From Stichopus chloronotus (lineage: Eukaryota; Echinodermata; Holothuroidea; Aspidochirotida; Stichopodidae), in assembly GCA_021234535.1 (NCBI GenBank), contig CM037841.1, positions 13,474,825 to 13,538,824 of the forward strand: a stretch of DNA of 64,000 bases. The letters are read 5' to 3'. Below, one piece after another: positions 54,900 through 64,000 of this stretch; positions within the stretch are counted from its first letter, which is position 1, and each line of letters begins with the position of its first letter. The notes under the pieces are model-generated. The model ran no database searches and was not told the origin of the DNA. It worked only from the letters and a program-made list of their open reading frames with translations. A program made the translations under genes and the position numbers.

Positions 54900-55690
54900 A
54901 ACATACCTTCTGTCAAAACTACCATCCTTCTGTCAAACTGTCATGAGAATCCTCCAGAAGAAGTTTTCCTCCCTCAAAGATAATAAGTCTATATCTGAGC
55001 TAGCTAAATCCTCACCCCTATTAGCATAATTGCTCCATCCTCCCAACCATCCTAACGTCGTCCAAACTTCATAATTCACGATTCCTTCAACGTAAGCAAC
55101 AAACCTCGCGCCAAATATGTGCCCACGTAACCACCGGTAGGACAGTCACCATCCCCAACTGCAGGTTCCCGATCAAGTCCCCACCCCTCAACTGCGACTC
55201 TAGCAATATTGTTTATATCTTTTATTGTACTCTTTGTCATTTATGGCAATAATGTAGGAGAAACCGTTTCTCGATTTGTCTTCCTTTTCAATAACCACAA
55301 AAAATCGATTCATGATACCTCCACCGGTCTTCTTGTTGCTCATTATAACGAGCCTAATCACGCTTTAGAAAATCTTAAATGAATCCTTGTAAGCTCCAAG
55401 TTCAAATCTACCATCGATAGAAAAAGGAAAAAAATTATCGTTTGTATTAGCTCACACACATCTGGTCGTAGCAGTCACCTATTACAAGTTTCTAAAACGA
55501 TTCTAAAAAGTCGCTTTTTTAAGTCTGCATATTTTCTTCATTGTCTCTTTTTTGCACTAGCTTTGTAAGCCTCTCTACCTTTTCTTGGCTCTGTGGTTCC
55601 TTTTGTACTCTGATGCGTTTCGCCTCTATTTTTAGCTGAAGCAGGTTACAGGTGGAACCGAAATTTTCCTATTTTCAATAAAAAACAGTA
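54900..55690 (+). pseudogene. Decayed Penelope-like retroelement, 3' part (GIY-YIG region and tail)
   Basis: With frameshifts the plus strand reads NHPNVVQTS, then NIVYIFYCTLCHLW, VGETVSRF and NNHKKSIHDTS, matching the Cys-containing lead-in and GIY-YIG endonuclease of Penelope-like and related retroelements. A tail follows (55600-55690) with CTGAAGCAGGTTACAGGTGG then AACCGAAATTTT and an AATAAA. At least one frameshift and several stops make it non-functional. Confidence 0.6.
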
Positions 55691-56004
55691 TTCCAGTGTC
55701 AACTATGAGTCGAGTCTCATCATTTGTGTTATACATGTGTGCATATGTATGGGCTATATGCATGTATATAAACTAGCTAAAGTCAATGTTTATATACTAA
55801 GCAAAATATACACATATGATAAATGTGATTGATCTGTTCATAAATAAACTGAACTCGTTCACATTGGTGGGTAAACTCTAATAATTTAACTAAAGGTATA
55901 TATATGGTGTATGATGACGTCACCTGTGTCGTGTATGCAGGCCGATTTCATTACAGTGAGTGAAATGATTAATGTCTATGGTACTTTTAATCGATAGCAC
56001 TTAT

Positions 56005-56083
56005 AATGATGACGACGATGATGATGATGACGATGGTGATGATGATGATGATAATAATGATGGTTATGGTGATGATGATAATT
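56005..56083 (+). repeat. GAT/GAC trinucleotide microsatellite
   Basis: Imperfect (GAT)n with GAC and GGT units, ending about 110 bp before the start codon of the HSD3B-like gene. It therefore lies in its 5' flank or 5' UTR. Confidence 0.9.
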
Positions 56084-56191
56084 GACACTAAAGTTAAATG
56101 GTATTCAACTTCAAAATGTGACCCCATCGTCAGTACGGAGTCGCTTTATGACAACTTTATCTTTCTTTATTAATTTGTTAGTTTGTATAAA

Positions 56192-56348
56192 ATGTCAAGT
56201 CAAGGAGGTGTAACCATCTTGGTGACAGGTGGAGCAGGTTTCCTTGGACAACATATCGTCAAAGAACTACTAGAGCAAGAGGAATTTCCCATCAAGGAAG
56301 TGAGAACATTTGATCTTCAAGATTTTCAATGGCACCGTGGAATTCAAC
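56192..56348 (+). CDS. HSD3B: HSD3B-like exon 1 (NAD-binding start)
   Basis: Encodes [19 protein letters not shown] and continues to the RTFDLQDF strand. The donor GTAAGT at 56349 leaves one base of codon 53. Upstream 5' UTR exons may exist but are not visible. Confidence 0.88.
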
Positions 56349-59300
56349 GTAAGTATGTGTTAAAAAATAAGTATGTTAGCTGTTCACTGAGTCACTGTTG
56401 TGGAACATTGACTGTAAGATGGATTTAAGATAAAAATTTATTTATGGTAGTGACATAGTCTATACAAGTAAATTCATAAATAAAAGACTATATTGTAAGC
56501 AGCACATGGTTCCCATAGAACTTAGCAAAATGGGTAACAAGTGAGACTGAAAGAACGTACCGTAGCAGATGCCCCGAAAAAGTACAACAGGAATTTGGGT
56601 ATAGAAGAAGGGGGGGGGGGGCGGGGGATATGTTACTGTTCTCTTGGCTTGATTCAGACAGTGCACCGGTACCCTTCTGATAAGATTTTCTGATCAGTTT
56701 CAGCGAGCTACTTAGAATTATAGAAAGGCAACGTATGTTACAACTTACGGTATGTTATCTTTCGTTTACCGGTTCCCGAACGCAATGACTTACTTTTAGG
56801 TGTGATATTAGAATTATTTATGCAGTATCACAGTAAATGCCCTTTATCGGTTGACGTTTGACACGCTATTGTCTTATTCTTGAATTTGTATTGTTGCTAC
56901 TTTTACCTATATATTTTGTTTCCGTCAGTATTGCACCATTTGCCATTACACCAACATATACTGAGTGTATATGTTTGTGACACCCTGATTATTAACACTA
57001 TTTTCTACGACGGAAAAACCTAGAATGATACACACTTCAAATTGTTATCGTTGGTATACCAAACTGAGGTCAGTGGGATTCCAAAGCTCAGTACAGCGTC
57101 AACACCGATACCATAAGCCTATACTCTAGTACTACAGTGATACTTGCACACGACCATACTTAACTAATCAGCTGATTACCAGCAGCCTATCAGCTTTTAA
57201 CGAGGTCAAATATTTTTCTTTGGTACAAGAAACACCATCTGTGGGTGTGTCACACTGTATGCAAAATAACTTTTGTTTGGAGGTCAGGTTATTGAAGACC
57301 AGTTAAAGTCACATATTTAAAATCCTTATAAACCTAACTATTTTAAGGCAATGCTGTAATAGTTTAATTTACCTTAAGGAATCTTAGAAATAAAAAATGT
57401 CAAGTCAGAGTGAGAACAAATAACAAACTGATATGCTATCATCGAACCAGTGTGACGATTCCCTTGTCCAACAATTAACGACATTGATCACTGGAAAACA
57501 AAAACAAGTAGTCATGAAACAAGACTGCATAGGACACAACAATTTGTGGACAAGTTCAGAAGAAAACGCCAGTTTGTAAGCAGTGCGGTGGAATACGTTC
57601 TGATCAAAAGTAGTTTTTGTCACCTTTTCTACACAGCATCGAAGGACTCTCAAAAAGTTGTTCACTTTAAAGGTAGCATATGCAATTTCCGGGATGTTTC
57701 TGAAGCTTGCAAGAACGTGGACGCCGTCATCCATAGCTGTAGTAAAGTAGCTGTTAACGCATTCCCCGATGAAAACTTAGTTCGTGCTGTAAACGTGACC
57801 GGTAAGTTATTAGTTGAGTTCGCTTGATCGTCCCTATTAGTTCTGGAGCTACCGAAGATTTAATTCACATCTCGAGTACAAAAGATATGACTGCATGAAT
57901 TAAAAGGGGTGCTGTGGGAACATCGGAATGGACATTCTTAAGTTTTGAAAGTGGTGCGTTGGGGGGGGGGGGGAAGGTGGGGGAGTATTGCATAACCCCG
58001 CAAAATATTTTTAAATTACATCTTTTAGCACATCGACGAAAATAGTGCAGTCTGGTCAATCTTTTGCTACTGATTACAGATCTGATGCTCTTACGTGCTC
58101 TACATGGTGCAAAAGGCACTTAAGAACGCCCTCAATAGCGTGGTTTCCACATTTAAATCACATATTCAGTACATCCATGAAACTGCATGTGCATTCTCTG
58201 CATGCCGCTGATAACACATCAGGCAATTCTCAAGTGTTGAAATTGATGCAAAAGGCGCGTAAGAACACCCGAAAGAGGGAGCTGTTTTGGGCACATTTCT
58301 AAGATAATTCATTTTGTAGAGGCCAAAGTGAAAATTGTCCGGATTAGAAACTCGTTTAGTATATCCACAAAGGTAGTACGGATGCACATATTTACCTTAA
58401 TGAGCGAGCGTACCCTGTTGTCGACCATGGAACATCAGTCACTTGTAAGTGATATCACTATAAGAATGATCTCTGCTTAAGGATTGCTACATGTACTAAT
58501 GATTTACCTACTTTACGATTCTCTGACATAACAGAATTGGTTTTCATTGTAGATAATAGAAAGAATTTGAGAGACTTAAAAGTTTTAAAAGACATTTTTT
58601 AAAGACAGTTTGTGAAGACATTTTATGAAAAACGATTGTATGACATATTCTATGACCTCTCTCTGTTACGGAGCATCAGACGTGACAAGTCAACGTTTGT
58701 GTGTTTGTATCATATCAATAGGCTTACACTATAGATATACATATTACAAGCCTACGTATTTCGTGCAGCTTACTACGTTCACTGAGTTTAATGCTGAAAA
58801 TAGCAACACAGTTCATTTGCGATAATCATGACTACTCTAAGGCAGGCCCTTAGGTTACGTTGTGAAAGTTCACTCGGGGACGTAATGCTAAGTTTATTAT
58901 TCGGACATAGAAAATAATGGGTATAATAGTAAAGGCTTTTCTTGAGCTTAAGCTGCAGCTTAATAAGTTTTGATCTCATTTTGCCTTGCTAGAGGTAGAT
59001 TTGTATAAGTGTTTGTAAACATGTGAGTTTCTATCAGATTTTAGATGCTGTGGGTTTCCCCCGATATAGCAAGCGTTAGTATAGCAAGCGTTACAGCTTG
59101 AACAATTGAATTGGTAGACTGTATGGGACATGGGGTTTGAGATTTGTTGGAATAGAGTCCTCGGTGACACACAATTTACTTATTTTGAAGGAGGTGAACA
59201 CAAGCCTGACATCAATATTAGTACAACGGGATTTGATTATTTGTGTGATTTTTTTAATTGTGTTTGGTAAGAAATATGTCCAATGTAAGGAAGCTTGTTA

Positions 59301-60205
59301 TATCTATAGTATCGAGGAAAGACTATTCAGAAACATTCTGTATTGATATTTTACTGTCTAAATAAAAAGTTACAACTTGATAAATTAAAATAAAGGGAAA
59401 TTGGTATTTTCCACAGTTGTCGAAACTTCTTTCAAATCAGTGTTGAAGTCTTTCCAGGTTTTGTTAATCTTTTAAATCCTGTCAACAAGGGTCTTAATCA
59501 GGCCTATTTTGTAAGAAAAGGATATAAAAGTAGAAAAGTTGGTAAGTAACTCAGTATATGTAGCCTTGTGATACACAGAACTACTGCAATGATCAGAATT
59601 AGAAATTAGCACATCTAGAAATGATAAAACATTATCATGCTGTTTCTCAATGGTGAATTGTATATTGGGGTACTGATTATTGATACAATGCAATAAAGAG
59701 TCCGCATCATTCTCATTGTCGAAACAACAGAAAATGTCATCTACATATCTACGGTAGAGATACGGTTCGGCTGGGACTGACGTGTAATTGAGTGAACAAT
59801 TTTCCAAATGGCCCATCAACAAGTTGGCTAACACTGGTGCAAGTGTGAAGTCCACGGCCACACCATCCACTTGGTCATAATAATTGCCATTAAAAAGAAA
59901 ATGCGTTTGAGAGGTAGCAATTACTAGTAATTTCTGAAGATCACCTCTCTCGATACCAATACCTGAATAATTTTAAATAATTAAATCAACGGCTAAGTCT
60001 ATAGTTTAATATAAAGGAATATTGGTGAAGAGACTGATAACATCATAAGAAACCATGTATTGATGAGACATGTCCATGGATGTAATTTCCTGGACGAATG
60101 AGAAAGAGTTCTGGGTGCAGTATTCTACAATGATATGAGGTGAAATAATTTCACTTAGAAATTTAGCTAAAAGATAATTGTAAGTAAAAATGCTGGAACC
60201 AATGG

Positions 60206-60303
<98 letters not shown>

Positions 60304-60333
60304 CATACATACATACATACATACATACATACA

Positions 60334-60366
<33 letters not shown>

Positions 60367-61288
60367 GTTGCAATGTTGCAATAATCAAAACAATCATGCG
60401 CTACCATCATTCTCAAGTTTGCATAAATATTTAAGTTGTACTTTATCTACTTCATTGCAAATGTAATCGTACTTTATTTTTACAGGAACACGGAATGTGG
60501 TGGCCGGATGTATCGACCACAGTATTGAATGTCTAGTATATACTAGCTCTATGGAAGTAGCCAGTGACCTCACACGTCCAAGCATAAATGTCACCGAGTC
60601 GTCGGCTGTTGTTCCTCCCATCAATCCAGTATTTCCAACGTACTCAAAAACGAAGTATGAAGCCGAAACCATCATCCTAGCAGCAAATAACACGGAATTA
60701 AAAAATGGCAAAAAGTTAGCGAGTTGCTGTCTGAGACCGTGCTTGATATATGGTGAAGGTGAAAAAAGTGTTGCCGGGCAATTAGCCATTTACCTTAAAC
60801 TTGGAAGAGCATTCCGGGTGGGAGAACCTACCGGAAAGACTCAGTACGCATACGCTGGAAATATTGCCTACTCACACATGTTAGTCGTTAAGTCGTTACT
60901 ATGGCCAGAAGAAAATCAGAAGGTTGCTGGGGAGGCGTTCTTTCTTGGTGATGATACCCCTATTGAGAGTCTTGGAACGTTCGTATCTACGCTAGCAGAA
61001 TCTCTTGGGTGCAAAATTTCATCTATTATTCCACCATATTTTCTTGTGTACGTTGTTGCACTCATCCTCACAGCCTATTCGAGGTTCATATCACATTTTC
61101 AAAGTTCTGAATTGCTAATTCATACTTCTTCTGTTCAATATTCGTTCCATGAACACTTTTACAGTTGGGAAAAGTTTCGTATAACATTAGGCTACAAACC
61201 TAAGTATAAATATTCAGAGAGTTTTGATCGTTCTGTGGCTTTCTACAAAGATGTTTTGGGTATAAAGTACGAGCCAAAAGAAAATTGA
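56192..61288 (+). CDS. HSD3B: 3-beta-hydroxysteroid dehydrogenase/isomerase-like protein, 3 coding exons
   Basis: CDS exons 56192-56348, 57637-57801 and 60486-61288 join in frame to 374 residues, close to the 3-beta-HSD family's usual 370 or so. These extended short-chain dehydrogenases oxidise the 3-beta-hydroxyl of sterols or steroids and shift the double bond, in ER or mitochondrial membranes. The N-terminus has the Rossmann motif TGGAGFLG (Gly13, Gly16, Gly19). Asp41 at the end of the second strand favours NAD over [12 protein letters not shown] carries the catalytic serine (128/129), and Tyr160-Lys164 in YSKTK is the YxxxK pair. [10 protein letters not shown] and FFLGDDTP match family blocks. 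A hydrophobic stretch near 282-300 ([19 protein letters not shown]) fits the membrane-binding segment of the family. The ATG at 56192 is the first in frame with the Rossmann start. The exact substrate cannot be told from sequence. It matches HSD3B better than NSDHL by the LKNG and YTSSxEVA blocks. Confidence 0.88.
56349..57636 (+). other. HSD3B-like intron 1
   Basis: A 1.3-kb intron with a G run at about 56608-56620. No gene or mobile element is recognised. Confidence 0.8.
57637..57801 (+). CDS. HSD3B: HSD3B-like exon 2
   Basis: Acceptor TACACAG ends at 57636. It reads [18 protein letters not shown], then [12 protein letters not shown], and ends AVNVTG at donor GTAAGT (57802). Its 165-bp length equals the corresponding human HSD3B1/2 exon as I recall it, with the same split Gly codon before the next exon. 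Confidence 0.88.
58976..60210 (-). pseudogene. Penelope-like retroelement, 5' truncated, RT and GIY-YIG regions
   Basis: Minus strand, in order: [32 protein letters not shown] (RT motif A region); [20 protein letters not shown], then [14 protein letters not shown] (motif B region); [12 protein letters not shown] (motif C, YVDD); VLSFLDVLI, then [10 protein letters not shown]. After a gap, 59170-58976 reads [15 protein letters not shown] and [12 protein letters not shown], a GIY-YIG type endonuclease. This order defines Penelope-like elements. The motif B core is changed (VDFT where MGSP is usual) and a stop lies near 60005, so it is inactive. It lies antisense to the host gene, inside its intron. 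Confidence 0.85.
60211..60299. repeat. (TA)n microsatellite, about 45 units
   Basis: Uninterrupted AT dinucleotide tract, self-complementary and able to extrude as a hairpin or cruciform. It begins exactly where the Penelope-like reverse-transcriptase homology stops. Confidence 0.97.
60297..60364. repeat. (CATA)n microsatellite, about 16 units
   Basis: Tetranucleotide array continuing directly from the (TA)n tract. Open frames of YVCM or YIHT type on either strand are translations of it. Confidence 0.97.
60486..61288 (+). CDS. HSD3B: HSD3B-like exon 3 (catalytic and membrane part)
   Basis: Acceptor TTTTTACAG ends at 60485. It encodes [20 protein letters not shown] through the catalytic YSKTK and the C-terminal [10 protein letters not shown] block, to a TGA stop. 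As in vertebrate HSD3B genes, most of the protein lies in one long last exon. Confidence 0.92.
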
Positions 61289-61799
61289 ACACAGAACAAT
61301 TTTTACGTCTTTTAAAAATTTGATGACACGTTTTTACAGGTCATCCATATTTTACTTGTTTGTAACTTTTGTTTATATGTGTAATTCATTGCTCTTATCT
61401 GTCACCATGCTCTTAATAGGTCACCATACTATAAATAGGTCAACAGAAATCGCATTAGGTCAACACTCAACATTTCATTCATGCTGTAATGATCGTTCAA
61501 CCTACAAAGTGTTGTTTGCTCAAAATGGTCTGCTTACGGACATGGCTATTATTTAAGTGTTTATAACATTCCTCCCCAAATGCAAGCGACAAGTCGATCG
61601 TGAGCAAGGGCGGATTTATGTCGGCCTCCTTCCAAAATGGTTGAATTCTTCCAACTTCAAAAAATAGTACACAACCCTATCCAATTAGAACACTAGGCCT
61701 ACATGATGTATCAGTAAAACTTTAATCATTATTTTCTACCTCAAACTACTAGAACTCCCCTACAGAGTTAGTTAATTCTGTTACCCAGAACTTTGGCAC

Positions 61800-63200
61800 C
61801 ATGGTCGTCGCGACCGGGGTGTGTGGAGGTGTCTCACCCCCCCCCCCCCCAACACTGTTAGAGCGAAAAATCAAAGTCAGAGTCAGAAAACCTGAAATAC
61901 CAGTTGAAATGTTTCATATCTCAGTTTAGCACATTTTATGACTTCAAACGACGCCGAATATTGAGTCAAATTGTGTGTTAAAATTATCTGATAATTGAAA
62001 AAAATTGCAATAACACTGACATACCAGGTAAAATTTTTCATATTTCAGGTTAGGTGCGACGATAGTCGGAATACGTGAAATACCAGTTGGAATTTTTCAT
62101 ATCTCCGTCTAGCACATTTTATGACTTCAAAATATGCCAAATATTGCGCTACATTGAATCTAAAGTTACCTGGTCGGTGAAAAAATTCTAGAAAGGGGAC
62201 AGGGGACACCTCCCCCCTTACAACCCTCTCCCAGTCCAACCATCACTCATCTCATGTTTTCAACGCCTATCAAAATACTTGCATAACACTTTTTTCACAT
62301 CAAGCTGGCTATCAGTTGCAAAGTTATCGGTACAAGAACTAGCTCTCTACTTAATATGCAATCCTCGTTCGCGTGTAGCAAAGTAGTAAAGCAACTAATC
62401 GCCAGAGAGTAAAAATTGTTGGAACTTCACTAGACTATAATTTCTCGGGAAAGATTGATCACAATAAATGCAAAAATTGCACCATATTTTGTCTAAGATT
62501 ACTTAGTAGTTGAAAATTTCTCAAAACGAAAAAAGAACTGTTATCGTTAGAAAGTAAAAGTTATTGAATTAACTTTTCTGGAAATGACCAGAGCATAAAT
62601 TTTCTAGATAAGATCAGTTCAAATAATTACCATTTTCCCATGAAATGTGTTTATCTTTAAATTGAGAAATGGCAGACATATAATCTACTTTAAGGCTGGG
62701 TGCATGTAGCTCACGTGCACACGGGAAGTGCCGTTTCCTGCCCTCTGGAGCTTTTGAAAATCCAACCTTTCTTTAACGCTCCACGCCAACCGCTTAGATA
62801 GTAACCCCACTAGTTAGTAAGAGACATAATTATTTCAGACAATCTCTGCTTCTGCCCAATTTGGCGTCAAATGTGCTCAGCAAAATATTAATTGTCGAGA
62901 ACTGAAAAATAAATAAGTAAAATGGAAGAGTATTTCTTACGATTCTTTTATCACCTTAGAAACCCTGATTTGTATTACCAATTTCAATAAACTGAATTTT
63001 CTTTTCACATGAATTGATTAATTTCAGACATGATATCCAAATTTTAAGGCTGGGTAAATTAAGCTTAAGAACACCCTCTAAGTGCCGTTTCATGCCACCT
63101 GGGGGTTTCGAAAAGCCAAATTTTGCTTGTACGATCATCGCCAATCAATAGTGGCACGCCTCTTAGATAGTAATGTGAAAATGTTGCTAATTAATCACAA
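61800..63200 (+). repeat. Modular dispersed repeat, copy B
   Basis: Contains the ordered phrases of copy A on the plus strand. Examples are AAATACCAGTTGGAATTTTT, CTAGCACATTTTATGACTTC, CCAACCATCACTC, TATCGTTAGAAAGTAAAAG, and two GGCTGGGT...AGTGCCGTTTC...CTTAGATAG modules at about 62695-62805 and 63045-63170. It is bounded by C runs at about 61838 and 63218. Confidence 0.8.
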
Positions 63201-63289
63201 TCATAATTCAGACAACACCTCCCCCCCCCCCATAAAATCGAGGTGTTGGTGTTCCTTTACGTGTTCCGCCACAAAGTATTTGCCAAGTT

Positions 63290-63770
63290 CTCAAAGAAAT
63301 CTTGGCAGAGTTGTGGGCTGAAGTGCGAAGACTGTGCCAGGTGAAACAAATCGGATTAAAGATTATTTCAGAAAGCAAGTTAAAAATAAAAGAGGAATTC
63401 CTGAACATGTATTCAATCCAAATCTGGAATCAAATGTAGCACCATTTTGCATCCAGCCCACCCTAAGTTAGCAAAAATTTTTCCAGAGGTGTCCCCGCCT
63501 CTTTAACCCCTCTCCCAAGATCAGTCTTTTATACAAGTCACTGTGACCTGGGCAGAGTTTTAAACTGAGGTGCAAGGATTGTGACAGGTGGAAAAATATC
63601 GCAGTTACCCAGAAATGGTTTAAGAATGAATAATTCACCCAGAAAGAAGAAAAAATAAAATCGTTAATTAAAAGAGAGAATTCCTGAAGATATATTCAAT
63701 TCAAATATAGCATCAAAGGTAACACCATTTTACATCCAGCCCACCCATATTGGCAAACATTTTTTTTTAA
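63290..63770 (+). repeat. 283-bp diverged tandem duplication
   Basis: GAATTCCTGAACATGTATTC followed by ACCATTTTGCATCCAGCCCA (from 63395) recurs in diverged form from 63678, together with flanking GGCAGAGTT and CCCCTCT phrases. It is probably part of the same modular repeat. Confidence 0.75.
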
Positions 63771-64000
63771 AGGGGTCCCCTCTCGCAATGATATTCTTGC
63801 AACCCCATCACCGCAATGATATTCTTTTTGATGAAACGAGCAGTTATAGGCCTACTTAGGTAGAGATCCTATTCATTATATAATTCGTTAAAGACTGAAA
63901 ATGATTCCAGTCTTGAAAGAAAATTATGCTTAGATGTAATCATATTACATGTATTTTTTTAATTAAAGAGATGTACGTGCGTATTTATTTTACCCAATGC

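Larger units (their letters stand above)
43741..56191. other. Intergenic region between tankyrase and the HSD3B-like gene
   Basis: 12.4 kb without a recognisable host gene. It holds the modular dispersed repeat (44.4-46.4 kb and 47.9 kb), a 14-bp minisatellite, a LINE fragment, a 160-bp tandem repeat, a decayed Penelope-like 3' end, and many G or C runs of 9-27 bases. Stretches at 48.1-49.7, 52.0-54.7 and 55.7-56.0 kb show nothing I can name. The HSD3B-like promoter should lie just before 56.19 kb, where no clear TATA or initiator stands out. Confidence 0.75.
57802..60485 (+). other. HSD3B-like intron 2
   Basis: A 2.7-kb intron. It has a G run at 57960-57972, unremarkable DNA to about 58.97 kb, then the antisense Penelope-like element and the TA/CATA microsatellite, which ends about 120 bp before the exon 3 acceptor. 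Confidence 0.85.
61289..64000. other. Region downstream of the HSD3B-like gene
   Basis: No AATAAA lies close to the stop codon, so the 3' UTR end is unclear. From about 61.6 kb the DNA is the modular dispersed repeat (copy B) plus a 283-bp duplication. No further gene is seen. Confidence 0.7.

Noticed and set aside
60006..60434. Open frames with YVCM, YIYI and YIHT runs on both strands
   Set aside because: They are translations of the (TA)n and (CATA)n microsatellites. Only the part from [11 protein letters not shown] onward belongs to the retroelement.

Overview
This is an AT-rich, intron-rich animal nuclear DNA window. It holds most of one tankyrase gene (+ strand), a long repeat-filled intergenic region, and a three-coding-exon 3-beta-hydroxysteroid dehydrogenase-like gene (+ strand). 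All inferred introns are GT-AG. The single-tankyrase architecture, Penelope-like retroelements, hAT and TTAA-target DNA elements and many poly-G/C runs suggest a non-vertebrate metazoan, perhaps an invertebrate deuterostome such as an echinoderm. That placement is an inference and is weak.

Positions 1-41638 carry the 3' part of tankyrase in 20 exons. Their splice phases join into one open frame of 1081 residues plus stop. The window begins inside a coding exon near the end of ankyrin cluster 1, so roughly 150 N-terminal residues (judged against human TNKS2 from memory) lie upstream. The order is: end of ARC1, ARC2 (exons w1-w4), ARC3 (w5-w8), ARC4 (w9-w12), ARC5 (w12-w15), an unusually long Pro/Ala/Thr/Ser linker (w15), the SAM domain (w15-w16) and the PARP catalytic domain with its zinc site (w17-w20). 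A likely 3' UTR runs to a poly(A) signal near 43.71 kb.

The tankyrase introns carry much structured DNA. Introns 4, 5 and 6 hold four minisatellites with periods of about 50, 53, 54 and 53 bp. Intron 4 also has a non-autonomous hAT element with an 8-bp target duplication. The 11.5-kb intron 18 holds a hAT-like MITE, a pair of TTAA-bounded elements with inverted termini, a telomere-like tract and a diverged tandem array rich in AGGTCA-type half sites.

From 43.7 to 56.2 kb I see no host gene. The region holds a modular dispersed repeat, a LINE reverse-transcriptase fragment, several tandem repeats and a decayed Penelope-like 3' end. The 3-beta-HSD-like gene follows (56192-61288, 374 residues). 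Its second intron contains an antisense, 5'-truncated Penelope-like element abutting a long (TA)n/(CATA)n microsatellite. The modular repeat reappears in the opposite orientation at 61.6-63.8 kb, so two inverted copies bracket the steroid dehydrogenase gene.

I found no convincing new gene system. The most unusual observations are the minisatellite cluster in tankyrase, the inverted repeat pair around the HSD3B-like gene, the TTAA element pair, and hammerhead-like motifs at retroelement tails.
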